64,000 nucleotides of DNA from JBOICV01 sp050740255 (GTDB taxonomy: Bacteria; Pseudomonadota; Gammaproteobacteria; Nevskiales; JBOICV01), in the NCBI GenBank assembly GCA_050740255.1, contig JBOICV010000164.1:24448-88447 (forward strand), given 5' to 3'. The translations under genes were made by a program, and so were the position numbers. The notes under the pieces are model-generated. The model saw only the letters and a list, made by a program, of their open reading frames with translations, did not search any database and was not told the DNA's origin. How positions within the stretch are numbered: the first letter of the stretch is position 1; every line of letters starts with the position of its first letter. Positions 1 through 8,537 of the stretch are shown piece after piece.

Positions 1-75
1 CCGGTAAAGCTCGCGCACGATGCCCTGCATCGTCAGGCCGATGTCGCGCCGGAACTCTTTGAGAGTTCTCGTCAT
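1..75 (-). CDS. Partial CDS, N-terminus of an unrecognised protein
   Basis: Only the first 25 codons lie inside the window; the gene continues beyond base 1. The translation begins MTRTLKEFRRDIGLTMQGI and is Arg-rich and helical in character. The ATG at 73-75 sits nine bases after the stop of the histidine-phosphatase gene on the same strand, so the two are probably cotranscribed with the phosphatase first. Twenty-five residues are too few to place it in a family and I do not assign a function. Confidence 0.55.
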   Translation of the reverse strand, partial: MTRTLKEFRRDIGLTMQGIVRELYR

Positions 76-84
76 GTGGTTTCG

Positions 85-798
85 CTAGCGATAAGTGATT
101 AACGCGGGGTCGGCGGCCAGGTACAGATGCGTGATGTTGTTGAGCTCCAGCAGGTAGTAACCCGAGCGGCGCACCTGTACTCGCGTGATGGAAGCGTTGG
201 CGATGCCCCAGTTGACGCGCATGGCCATATCGTCCGACAGCTTCAACGCGGCGCGCACCGCCACCGAAATCGCGCCGCCGGAAGTAAAGACCGCGACGTG
301 TTCATCCTTGGCATGGCGCTCATGCAAGCGCGTCAGACCGGCTTCAACCCGCGCGACGAAATCCGTCCACGACTCCATCTGGCCGTGCTCGGAAGTCTCG
401 CCGCGCAACCAGCAGGCGATCATTTGCTCGAAGGCGCGCTGAAACGTACGCCGGTCCTTGAACAGCAGCGTGCGATCGGCCTGCAGCATGGCGGCCAGCT
501 CGGCATCCGCCTTTAACGCGGCCGGCAGATAGCATTTGAACAAGCCATTGGCGTCATACTCGTTGAATGCGCTTTCCGTCTGGGGCGCCGGCATCGCGCC
601 ATGGGCTCGCACCGCAATCTCAGCGGTATCCGCCTGGCGCAACATGTCGCCGGAGTAGACGCCGGCAAAACTCAGGCCGAGTCGTTTAAGATGGCGGCCG
701 GTGACTTCGGCCTGCCGTTGGCCAATCGCCGAGAGGCGGTCATAATTGTCGCCGCCGAAAGAAGCTTGTCCGTGGCGGATGAGATGAATATGAGCCAT
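85..798 (-). CDS. Histidine phosphatase superfamily protein, second His motif altered
   Basis: 237 aa. It opens with MAHIHLIRHGQASFG, the RHG motif holding the phosphate-accepting His of the phosphoglycerate mutase-like fold, followed by the usual LSAIGQRQAE segment. The family's late motif, normally a Ser-His-Gly-Gly type sequence, here reads FTSGGAIS, so the second catalytic His appears replaced by Ser. Related small phosphatases act on phosphorylated metabolites in the cytoplasm; the substrate here is unknown. The start is supported by AGGGCT just upstream. It diverges from the oxidoreductase at 901 across a spacer holding a palindrome. Fold assignment is firm, catalytic competence is not. 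Confidence 0.85.
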   Translation of the reverse strand: MAHIHLIRHGQASFGGDNYDRLSAIGQRQAEVTGRHLKRLGLSFAGVYSGDMLRQADTAEIAVRAHGAMPAPQTESAFNEYDANGLFKCYLPAALKADAELAAMLQADRTLLFKDRRTFQRAFEQMIACWLRGETSEHGQMESWTDFVARVEAGLTRLHERHAKDEHVAVFTSGGAISVAVRAALKLSDDMAMRVNWGIANASITRVQVRRSGYYLLELNNITHLYLAADPALITYR

Positions 799-860
799 AA
801 AGCCCTAATGAAAATTTTATCGGTATGTGTAACATATTATTATCGTTGATATTTGTCAAT

Positions 861-878
861 ATCGAACGAACGTTCGAT
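861..878. promoter_or_regulatory. Palindromic operator in the divergent spacer
   Basis: ATCGAACGAACGTTCGAT is an inverted repeat with 8-base arms and a 2-base AA centre. It lies between the phosphatase gene (minus) and the oxidoreductase (plus), 23 bases before the TTG start of the latter. Symmetry and size fit a dimeric TetR-type repressor site. No regulator gene is adjacent, so the binding protein is unknown. Confidence 0.5.
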
Positions 879-900
879 TGAGATTATATAGGAGTTGAAC

Positions 901-1956
901 TTGGATAAACGCACCTGGATGATTTACGGCGCTAACGGCTACACCGGCGAGTTGATTGCGCGCGAGGCGAAGAACCGCGGGCTCAAACCGATTCTCGCCG
1001 GCCGCAGCGGCGACAAACTCGCGCCGCTGAGCAAGGAGCTTGACTTCGAGTGCCGCGTCTTCGATCTGGGCGACGCGGAGCAACTTGCCAGGAATCTGAT
1101 TGGGATAAAGCTGGTACTGCATTGCGCGGGGCCTTTTTCCGCCACCAGTGCGCCGATGATCGAGGGCTGTTTGAAGGCCAAGGCGCATTATCTCGACATA
1201 ACCGGCGAGATCAGCGTGTTCGAGCACGCGCAGGCCCAGCATGCACGTGCACGCGAGGCCAATATCGTCGTCTGCCCTGGTGTTGGCTTCGACGTCATTC
1301 CGACTGACTGCGTCGCCGCCGCGCTAAAAAATGCTTTACCGGATGCGACCCATCTCACATTGGGTTTCGATTCAAGCTCCGGCTTTTCGCCCGGCACCGC
1401 CAAGACTTCGGTTGAAGGGCTGGCGCAGGGCGGTCGCGCGCGCGTCAACGGCAAACTCCAGCGCGTGCCGCTGGCCTACAAGACGCGTCGCATCGATTTC
1501 GGCGACGGCGTCAAGCTGGCGATGACGATTCCCTGGGGCGATGTGTCCACCGCTTACTACACGACCGGTATTCCGAACATCGAGGTTTTTATCCCGGCCT
1601 CGCCGAAGCTGGTCAGCATCCTCAAGCGGCTGAACTATATCCGCTGGCTGCTGGGCTTCGGCCCGATACAGGGCTTGCTCAAGCAGCAGGCGGCTAAACA
1701 AAAAGGCCCCAACGCCGAACAGCGCGAACAATTACCGACCTTTGTCTGGGGCGAGGCCAAGAGCGCGGCCGGCGTGACCAAGACCGCGCGCATCAAAACC
1801 GCGAATGGTTACGCGCTGACCGTTACCGGCTCGCTCGCGGTCACCGAGTTTCTGCTGCGCAACGAGGTACGCGGCGGCGCCTATACACCGGCCAAACTCA
1901 TGGGCGCGCAACTGGTGGAGAAACTGCCCGGCAGTAGCGCGCTGGCGCTGAGCTAG
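901..1956 (+). CDS. Saccharopine dehydrogenase-like NAD(P)-binding oxidoreductase (trans-acting enoyl reductase type)
   Basis: 351 aa from a TTG start at 901. AGGAG at 890-894 lies six bases upstream, whereas the alternative TTG at 895 would touch the ribosome binding site directly. The N-terminus WMIYGANGYTGELIA is a Rossmann GxxGxxG-type dinucleotide site. The body (GPFSATSAPMIEGCLKA, YLDITGE, GVGFDVIPTDC) matches the saccharopine dehydrogenase / trans-acting enoyl reductase group rather than lysine-pathway enzymes. Relatives of this type reduce enoyl intermediates during complex lipid assembly in mycobacteria; here the substrate is unknown. It converges on the transport operon with a 19-base gap. 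Family confident, reaction inferred. Confidence 0.8.
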   Translation: MDKRTWMIYGANGYTGELIAREAKNRGLKPILAGRSGDKLAPLSKELDFECRVFDLGDAEQLARNLIGIKLVLHCAGPFSATSAPMIEGCLKAKAHYLDITGEISVFEHAQAQHARAREANIVVCPGVGFDVIPTDCVAAALKNALPDATHLTLGFDSSSGFSPGTAKTSVEGLAQGGRARVNGKLQRVPLAYKTRRIDFGDGVKLAMTIPWGDVSTAYYTTGIPNIEVFIPASPKLVSILKRLNYIRWLLGFGPIQGLLKQQAAKQKGPNAEQREQLPTFVWGEAKSAAGVTKTARIKTANGYALTVTGSLAVTEFLLRNEVRGGAYTPAKLMGAQLVEKLPGSSALALS

Positions 1957-1975
1957 CGAGCTAAGCGCGCCCCGG

Positions 1976-2908
1976 CTAGCCGGCTTTAGCCAACATCGTC
2001 TCAAGCTGCGCGCTGAGTCCCAGACTACGGGCTTTCTGCCGCAGCAGTTTGGGCTTTACGCCTTGCGTCAGCGCGAACTGTGTCAGGCGCTGCTGCGCTG
2101 ACTCGCCCATGCTGTTGATGATCGGCAGCAGCACATCCCACAGGTCTTGCATCTGCACCGCTTTGAGCATGCTGCCCAGCACGGCATCGTCCTGCTGCGC
2201 GGCGAGGTCCGCCAGTTTTTTGCGGGTCTTGTCGCCGACTGCGGCCATCAGCCCCAGGGCTTCGTCCCAGTAGCCATCGGTATCAGCGCCGCCACTCGCC
2301 GCGGTTTGGATCAGGCTGGCGAGCCGAGCGGGGCTCATGAAGCCGACGATCTGGTCGATGCGCTGTGGCGACTCCAGAAAGGACGCTATCTGCAACAGCA
2401 CGGCGTCGTCATGAATCGCGTGAATGACCGTCTCCAACGTACTGTCGAGCAGATAATCCACAAACCGCGCCATGACCACGAACTCGCGCCGCTTGATGAG
2501 CTCCTGCGCGATGGCGACCACCTGCTCCGCCGGCAGACGTGCGATGACGCCCTTGGCGCTGCGCGGATCCAGTTCGAGGCTCACATCGGCGAGGAAACCG
2601 GTCGGCAGTTTGCGCGCCGTCTCCAGCGCCTGTTCGGCCGGCAGCAGCCCGGCCACACGCGCACACAGCATGGCGCCGAATACTTTTTCGCCGATCATGG
2701 CGTTGATGCCGGCCGGCAGCAGCCGGCTGGCCGCGGCCACGCGCTGCAAACGCGAACGAGCATCATCGAATAACGCGTCCGACATCTGCTCGCGCAGCGC
2801 GCGGATGGCCAGCGGGTCCACCGCCTGCAGGAACTCCAGCTTCTGCGGCGCCAGGCCGAGCAGCCGGCCGAGCTTGACGATCTCCGCCCGGCCGCCGAGC
2901 TGATTCAT
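1976..2908 (-). CDS. Helical-repeat protein of unknown function, last gene of the transport operon
   Basis: 310 aa, no signal peptide or membrane segment, so probably cytoplasmic. It is built from about 30-residue amphipathic helical units (LLPAEQALETARKLP, then RLPAEQVVAIAQELI, then FMSPARLASLIQ), a layout resembling the superhelical MgtE N-domain type of repeat. I do not recognise a named family. Its ATG overlaps the stop of the 75-aa gene upstream by four bases (ATGA), implying translational coupling. Position at the end of the DUF1302/DUF1329/RND operon suggests a cytoplasmic accessory role for the transporter; that is inference from context. Confidence 0.7.
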   Translation of the reverse strand: MNQLGGRAEIVKLGRLLGLAPQKLEFLQAVDPLAIRALREQMSDALFDDARSRLQRVAAASRLLPAGINAMIGEKVFGAMLCARVAGLLPAEQALETARKLPTGFLADVSLELDPRSAKGVIARLPAEQVVAIAQELIKRREFVVMARFVDYLLDSTLETVIHAIHDDAVLLQIASFLESPQRIDQIVGFMSPARLASLIQTAASGGADTDGYWDEALGLMAAVGDKTRKKLADLAAQQDDAVLGSMLKAVQMQDLWDVLLPIINSMGESAQQRLTQFALTQGVKPKLLRQKARSLGLSAQLETMLAKAG

Positions 2909-3132
2909 TTTCTGAAGAGAATCTTTTTTATCGGGATGCGCAGCAGCGCCGGAATAAAGCTGAGCGAGTCTTCCACCGCGCGGTGCAGCGCCCTGCGCTG
3001 ACCCGCGCGCGCGTCGCGGTAAGCTTGCAGCAGGATGGTCAGTTGCGCGTCGGGGAGTTGCTCGAATGCGTCCAGCTCAAGCTGCGGCGACTTCAACTCG
3101 CGGCGCAATTCTTCCAGAGCCTGCCTGGTCAA
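2905..3132 (-). CDS. Small protein of unknown function between the RND transporter and the helical-repeat protein
   Basis: 75 aa from a TTG start preceded by GAGGGAAA. The sequence is helical and charged (LEELRRELKSPQLELDAFEQLPDAQL) and ends in a basic, partly hydrophobic tail (FIPALLRIPIKKILFRK) that could touch the membrane surface. It follows the RND gene by 29 bases and overlaps the next gene by four. No family recognised. The coupling on both sides supports a real gene. An alternative reading, that it is an N-terminal piece of the 310-aa protein separated by a frame change, cannot be excluded. Confidence 0.6.
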   Translation of the reverse strand: MTRQALEELRRELKSPQLELDAFEQLPDAQLTILLQAYRDARAGQRRALHRAVEDSLSFIPALLRIPIKKILFRK

Positions 3133-3161
3133 GCGTTTCCCTCGGGGCTTGCGGCGGCCCG

Positions 3162-5567
3162 CTACTTCTCGCTCATCGCCGCGTCCGCGCCCGCGGTCAA
3201 GTCCTGGCCCTTATGCTTGAGCTCCTCGTGCGAGAAGAAGTAGGCCAGCGCCGGCAGCACCACAATCGCGCCAATCATGTTCGCGGTGAAACCGAACACC
3301 AGCAGCACGCCCATATCGCGCTGAAACTGCAGCTCGGAGAACAGCCACATGGCGACGCCGGCGGCCAAGCCTATTCCCGTAAACAGGGTGGCCTTGCCGG
3401 TCGAGCGCATTTTTTGATAGTAGGCTTCCTCGAGAGTCAAACCTTTTCGCAGGCCGTCGGCCACGACCGAGTAGCTGTAAATGCCGTAGTCCACGCCGAT
3501 GCCGCAGGCAAAGGCCAGCACCGGCAGCGTCGCCACTTTCTGGCCGATGTCCATGGCGACCATCACCGCGTAGCCCAGCAGAGTGACCAGCGACAGCGGC
3601 AACATGATGCATAGCACGCCTGACAGCGTGCGGAAAGACAGGAACACGAACAGCGTGATCGCGCCGTATACCCAGTACACCACCGGCAGCTCGTTTTTCT
3701 TGACCTCCTCATTGGTCGCGGCCATCACGCCGACATTGCCGGAGGCCAGGCGGAATTTCACGCGCGGCTCCTGGTTCATATTGTCCTGGTAATGCTTCAC
3801 CTTCGCGATCAGATCCGTAATGGTTTCAGCCTTGTGATCGCGGGTGAAGATGAACAGCGCCAGCCCGTCGCAATTGTCGTTGAGGAAGCCGGTGGTGGTC
3901 GGCACCAGCGCCGTGGATTGCGCCAGCGCGTATTGATTGCGCGGCAACACCTCGGCGCTCGGGCGGCCTTCGCTTAAGCCCTCATAGGCCAGCTTGGCCA
4001 GATCCAGCAAGGACAGCACGTCGCGCACACCATCCTGGTTGTACATATACCAGGAGAAGCGGTCTATCTCGCCCATGATGCTGTAGTCAATGCAGGCATC
4101 CGGCACGGTTTCAGCGATGACCTTGAGCTGGTCCACGCCCATCGCGAAGTTGCCGGCGACGACGGCTGCGTCCTTGTTGAAGCGCGAATCGGGCCGCAGT
4201 TCCGGCACGCCTTCGGTGGTGTCGCCGATGCGGACGAAGTGGAGTTGCGTGGCGCCAAACCCGGCCAGCACCGCGCAAATCAGCACGACGGTGGTGGCCG
4301 GGCCGCGACGGCACAGCACCGCCATCTTCTTGAATACGACATCGCCGAGCCGCTCGCGCAAGGCCTGCGCCTCGCGGAATTTCTCGATGTTCGGGATGCG
4401 CATGAAGGACAGCACCGCCGGCAGCAATACCTTGTTGACCATGATCACGCCGAGCATGCCGAAGGCCGCGTTCACCGACATCTCGCGGATCACGTCGATA
4501 TTGATCAGGTAAATGGTCGAAAAGCCCACCACATTGGCGAGCAGCGCCACCACGCCCGGAATCGCCAGGTTGCGGAAGGTCGCGAGCGAAGCCTGATAAC
4601 CGGTCGCGCCCTTGGTGGAGATTTCATTGGCCCAGGAGCTGACGTATTGCACGCCGTGGCTCACCGACACCGCCATGATCAGGAAGGGCACCAGCAGCGC
4701 GAACGGATCCAGGCCGTAGCCAATCGTTTTCAGCAGGCCCAGCTCCCAGATGCAGGCCACACAGGAAGTGGAGACGACGATGATCGCCATGGTCAGCGAG
4801 CCGACGTAAATCCACAGCAGCGCGCCCATCATGAATAGCGCGACGAAGAAGAAGCCGGCGACCTGGATCGACGCGTCGGTCATGTCGTCCACGACCTTGG
4901 CGAAGCCGATGATGTGCACTGAAGTGTTTTCGGTCTCGTACTTGGCGCGGATCTCCTCGAGCTTGTCGCCGACCTTGACGTAATCAAGCGGCAGGTTGGT
5001 CTCGGGATCGTTTTCCAGCAGCTCCGCCGCGATCAGCGCTGCGCTGTGATCCTCGGACACCAGCCGTCCGATCACATTGGCCTTGCCGACGTTGATGCGC
5101 AGGCGCTCCATCATTTCGGGTGTCGGTACGTAATCAGGCGGCACCACGGTGGCGCCGGCCAGGCCGTCCTCGATCACCTCAACATAAAGAATGCTGGGCG
5201 AGAAAATCGAGGTGACGCGTGCGCGGTCCACGCCCGGGATGAAGAACACCTCGTCGTTGACCTCGCGCAGCACTTCCATGAATTCCGGCTGATAGATGTC
5301 GCCCTTGTGGTTTTTGAGCGCGACCAGCACCGTGTTCGCTCCGCCGAAGTCCTTGTAATACTCCAGAAAGGTCTGCATATACGGGTGGGCCTGCGGCACC
5401 ATCTTCAGCCAGCCGGCCTGCGGCTTGAGCTGGGCGGCCTGCACGGCGAAGAACACGGTCAGCAGCGCCAGCACCGTCAGCGTGATCTTGCGGTGCTTGA
5501 AAATCGGCGGCTCGACAATCTTGAGAATCGCCCTCGTGAAAGAGGTCTGACGCATCGGTGCGGCCAT
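3162..5567 (-). CDS. MMPL/RND-family inner-membrane transporter
   Basis: 801 aa from the ATG at 5565-5567, which has GGGGA well placed upstream; an earlier in-frame start would overlap the preceding gene. The architecture is classic: one membrane segment (about residues 25-45), a large periplasmic loop, a five- to six-helix bundle, then the same again. The second half carries GVDYGIYSYS (about 691-700), where Asp693 sits in the position of the proton-relay acid of HpnN/MmpL proteins; the first half has the degenerate SVSHGVQYVSSW. Family members move lipids and other hydrophobic molecules across the inner membrane using proton motive force. Operon partners suggest delivery to the outer membrane. 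Confidence 0.9.
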   Translation of the reverse strand: MAAPMRQTSFTRAILKIVEPPIFKHRKITLTVLALLTVFFAVQAAQLKPQAGWLKMVPQAHPYMQTFLEYYKDFGGANTVLVALKNHKGDIYQPEFMEVLREVNDEVFFIPGVDRARVTSIFSPSILYVEVIEDGLAGATVVPPDYVPTPEMMERLRINVGKANVIGRLVSEDHSAALIAAELLENDPETNLPLDYVKVGDKLEEIRAKYETENTSVHIIGFAKVVDDMTDASIQVAGFFFVALFMMGALLWIYVGSLTMAIIVVSTSCVACIWELGLLKTIGYGLDPFALLVPFLIMAVSVSHGVQYVSSWANEISTKGATGYQASLATFRNLAIPGVVALLANVVGFSTIYLINIDVIREMSVNAAFGMLGVIMVNKVLLPAVLSFMRIPNIEKFREAQALRERLGDVVFKKMAVLCRRGPATTVVLICAVLAGFGATQLHFVRIGDTTEGVPELRPDSRFNKDAAVVAGNFAMGVDQLKVIAETVPDACIDYSIMGEIDRFSWYMYNQDGVRDVLSLLDLAKLAYEGLSEGRPSAEVLPRNQYALAQSTALVPTTTGFLNDNCDGLALFIFTRDHKAETITDLIAKVKHYQDNMNQEPRVKFRLASGNVGVMAATNEEVKKNELPVVYWVYGAITLFVFLSFRTLSGVLCIMLPLSLVTLLGYAVMVAMDIGQKVATLPVLAFACGIGVDYGIYSYSVVADGLRKGLTLEEAYYQKMRSTGKATLFTGIGLAAGVAMWLFSELQFQRDMGVLLVFGFTANMIGAIVVLPALAYFFSHEELKHKGQDLTAGADAAMSEK

Positions 5568-5577
5568 GTGATTTCCC

Positions 5578-6678
5578 CTAGTTGATGGCGCCGAGATCAA
5601 CTACGCCGCGCTTGCCGACGCCGATCACGCGTCCGTCCCGCGCCAGCGCACCGGACAGACTGGCATCGGTGGGCAATTTGAGCGGCGTCAAACTCGCCGC
5701 CGCCAGATTGGTCTTCTCGCCCAGGCCGTTGACGCCCACCAGCAATACCTCGCCGTCCGGCAGCTTGGCCGCGCCGAACATGCTCTCGCTCAAGCCGCCG
5801 TTCAGTTGCTGCCAGCCGAGTTGGGTGATGCCCGCCGCATCGCCTGTGGTCAGACGGGCCGCGGGATCAAACGCGGCCACGTCCTGCGTGGCCACGGCGC
5901 CGATATCGGCCGCGACATACACCCGGCCACGCAGACCGTAAACCAGCACGCCGCGCTCGCCCATCGGCACCGCGCCGAACATGCTGCCGGCGTAGGGCGA
6001 GTGCAGCAACTGCCAGTTTTCGCCGCGGTCCGTGGAGGTCGCCAGCAGGCTTTTCTCGCCGGCGATGAACAGCGTGCCGTTGCCAAGCTGCACAATCGTG
6101 TTGAAGTGCTGGCCGAGATCGCCGATCGGGAACTGGCGCAGTTGCCAGTTGGCGCCGCCATCGGCCGTGGCCAGATAAGCGCCATAGCCGCCGACGGCGA
6201 TGCCGTTCTGCGCATCGAGCATCAGGATGTCGAACAACTGCCGCGCTTCGGCGTTATGGTGTTGCAGCGCCCAGCTGCCGCCGCCATCGTTCGTATGCAG
6301 AATGGCGCCGTCGTAGCCGACCGCCCAGCCGCGTTGCGCGTCCAGAAAGCGCACCCGCGTCAGCATGGTGTTGACCGGGGAGGGGACTTGTTTCCAGGTC
6401 TTGCCGTCATCCGAGATCACGATACTGCCGCGCTGGCCGACCGCGATCAGCCGCTGGCCGGTATCGGCGATATCAATCATGCGGTACTTCGCCGCCAACG
6501 GCGCTTCGAGCGCGGGCTGCGGCTTGATTGAATGCGGCGGCGGCGGGGCGGCCTCATCGCTCGCCGCTTCCGCCGTCGCTTCGGGCGGCGGCACAGCGTC
6601 CGCCGCTTTCGGTTCTTCGTCTTTGCCGCCGCAGGCGCTCAGCGCCAGCAACAGCATCCAGCCGATGTGCATTTTCAT
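5578..6678 (-). CDS. YCF48-type beta-propeller lipoprotein
   Basis: 366 aa. The start at 6678 (MKMHIGW) has GGGAG upstream and gives a short signal with lipobox LSAC, making Cys16 the lipidated residue. A Glu/Ala/Pro-rich linker follows, then repeated blades with the photosystem-assembly YCF48/BNR pattern: GWAVGYDGAILHTNDGGGSW, then GIAVGGYGAYLATADGGANW, then TDRGENWQLL. Such propellers are usually protein-interaction scaffolds. The gene sits 31 bases after the second DUF1329 gene and 10 bases before the RND gene, so it is likely the periplasmic, membrane-tethered connector of the same machine. The function is inferred from position. Confidence 0.85.
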   Translation of the reverse strand: MKMHIGWMLLLALSACGGKDEEPKAADAVPPPEATAEAASDEAAPPPPHSIKPQPALEAPLAAKYRMIDIADTGQRLIAVGQRGSIVISDDGKTWKQVPSPVNTMLTRVRFLDAQRGWAVGYDGAILHTNDGGGSWALQHHNAEARQLFDILMLDAQNGIAVGGYGAYLATADGGANWQLRQFPIGDLGQHFNTIVQLGNGTLFIAGEKSLLATSTDRGENWQLLHSPYAGSMFGAVPMGERGVLVYGLRGRVYVAADIGAVATQDVAAFDPAARLTTGDAAGITQLGWQQLNGGLSESMFGAAKLPDGEVLLVGVNGLGEKTNLAAASLTPLKLPTDASLSGALARDGRVIGVGKRGVVDLGAIN

Positions 6679-6709
6679 GACTGCTCCCCGGCGAGCATGA
6701 CTGACTCTC

Positions 6710-8533
6710 TTATTTGGTGCGCGACAGCTTGGCCATATTGGATTGGGTGAAATAACTGTCGTCGTAACTGATCTCGAAATCCGAAATCGCGTCCTCATTG
6801 GTCAGGCTGGTGAGGAAATAGCGCTTCGCCTGCAAGTCGTAAATCGCTTCCGGAATGCCGGTCACCGTGGGAATGAAGGGCAGCGTTATCAGAGATGCCT
6901 CCTGAAACTTCCACAACTGGCCGCGCGCGTCGTAGCAGTCCACCGCGGCGACGGACCAACTGTCCTCGTCCACGTAGAACACGCGCCGCGCGAACTTGTG
7001 GCGGATGCCTTGCCGCACGTTCGCTTCCACCACCCAGATGCGGTGCAGCTCGTAGCGCGCCAGATCCTGGTTGATGTGACCGGGGCGGATAATGTCGGTG
7101 TATTTGAAGGTCGGGCTGTTGAGCAGCGCCGAGTTGTAGGGAATCAGCATTTCTTTCTTGCCGATCAACTTCCAGTCGTAACGGTCGAGGTTGCCGTTGT
7201 AGACGTCCACCTGATCGAAGAACTGCTCGCCGTCGGAACCGATGTTGGGGCCGTCATAGCCCACGTCCGGCGCGCGGTTGGTGCGGCCGAGACCGGGGTT
7301 GTAAAGCCAGGCGGAACGGCCGCTGCCGCCGGTCATGCCGGCGTATTCGTGCACCAGCGTGATCTGGCCGGCCACGCGCGGCGGCTCCAGCACGCGCTGC
7401 AGGTAGTACACCAGAATTTTGTTATCGGCGCCGGGCGGCTCTTTCAGATTGGCGTACTTGAGCTTCACGTCCTCGACCAGTTTGCTGATCTTGTAGCTGC
7501 CGTCCGGTTTGACGATGGCCTGGTTGTTATAGCGCCGCACGGCCGAACCGCGGAATTTCATCTTGTGGTTCCACAAGACCTCGGCGCCGCTCTGCGGAAT
7601 CGGAAAGGGGAAACCGAGTCTCGCGCCGGACACATCATCGGTGCCCTTCAGCTCCGCGCTGCTCGCATTCGCAATCGTGGCCTTGTAAATCTCCTCCGGG
7701 AAAAAGCCGTTGCGCGCGGTTGGATACACAATCATCTTGTAGTCGGCATAGGCCTTGAACATGGCCTTGTGCCCTTCGGTCAGCTTGCTTTCGTGCTGCG
7801 CCAGATTGTCGCGCGTGACGACATACAACGGCCGCAGGAAATCCTCCGGCTTGGTGCCCGGCACCTGGTAGGTGAGGAAATCGCGCACATTGGGCGGCAT
7901 GTACTTCAGCATGAGATCGCTGATGTCCTGCGCACCTTGGCCGCTGGTGACCAGCGCCGACAACTCCAGCACCGAGCCGACATCGAATGCGTTCACCAGC
8001 CGCGTGAAAATATTCGGATCTTTTTTCAGCTCGGTGATGACGGCGACGATGTCTGCCTCGATCTCCGGCAGCTTTACTGCTCTCGACTTTACGTCGGCAA
8101 TCAAGCCATCCACACTCTTGCCACGGCCGGAGAGTATCCGGTTCATATCGGCCTTGAGCGCGGCATCGGCCGACAGCATCTTCTCGACCACCGCGACGAC
8201 CTTGTCGCCCTTGGCCGGGTCGGCGTCCATGATTCTCTGGCCGGTCGCCAGCATGTCGCTGATCGCGCCGGCATCGCCGACCAGTTGCTGAATGTCCTTG
8301 ACCAGCTGGGTGCGGAAATCTTCCAGCTTGGCGCGGGTAAAGGCTTTCGGCGTCGGGCCGAAGGAATCGGCGCCGGTCCAGACCGGGATCGAGCCCTCCG
8401 CGTTGCCGGGCTTTTCCGCCCCGACCGGCGTCAGCTCATTGCCGAGCTTGGCGGCCTGTTCCGGCGGCGCTTTGGCCCAGGCTGCGCTGCTGATGGCCAG
8501 CATGGCCACCAGCAGCTTGCCGGATTGCTTCAT
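6710..8533 (-). CDS. DUF1329 periplasmic protein, long form with helical insertion
   Basis: 607 aa with a cleavable signal (MKQSGKLLVAMLAISSAAWA). The C-terminal two-thirds closely parallel the neighbouring 507-aa paralogue: GFFPEEIYKATIANA, GFPFPIPQSGAEVLWNHKMK, YNPGLGRTNRAPDVGYDGP, RYELHRIWVVEANVRQGIRH. Between about residues 55 and 200 it has a predicted mainly helical segment that the paralogue lacks. DUF1329 proteins are thought to share the LolA/LolB/LppX-like fold that carries lipids through the periplasm (family knowledge from memory, not checked here). Four bases separate it from the paralogue, so the pair is cotranscribed. Confidence 0.88.
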   Translation of the reverse strand: MKQSGKLLVAMLAISSAAWAKAPPEQAAKLGNELTPVGAEKPGNAEGSIPVWTGADSFGPTPKAFTRAKLEDFRTQLVKDIQQLVGDAGAISDMLATGQRIMDADPAKGDKVVAVVEKMLSADAALKADMNRILSGRGKSVDGLIADVKSRAVKLPEIEADIVAVITELKKDPNIFTRLVNAFDVGSVLELSALVTSGQGAQDISDLMLKYMPPNVRDFLTYQVPGTKPEDFLRPLYVVTRDNLAQHESKLTEGHKAMFKAYADYKMIVYPTARNGFFPEEIYKATIANASSAELKGTDDVSGARLGFPFPIPQSGAEVLWNHKMKFRGSAVRRYNNQAIVKPDGSYKISKLVEDVKLKYANLKEPPGADNKILVYYLQRVLEPPRVAGQITLVHEYAGMTGGSGRSAWLYNPGLGRTNRAPDVGYDGPNIGSDGEQFFDQVDVYNGNLDRYDWKLIGKKEMLIPYNSALLNSPTFKYTDIIRPGHINQDLARYELHRIWVVEANVRQGIRHKFARRVFYVDEDSWSVAAVDCYDARGQLWKFQEASLITLPFIPTVTGIPEAIYDLQAKRYFLTSLTNEDAISDFEISYDDSYFTQSNMAKLSRTK

Positions 8534-8537
8534 GCGC

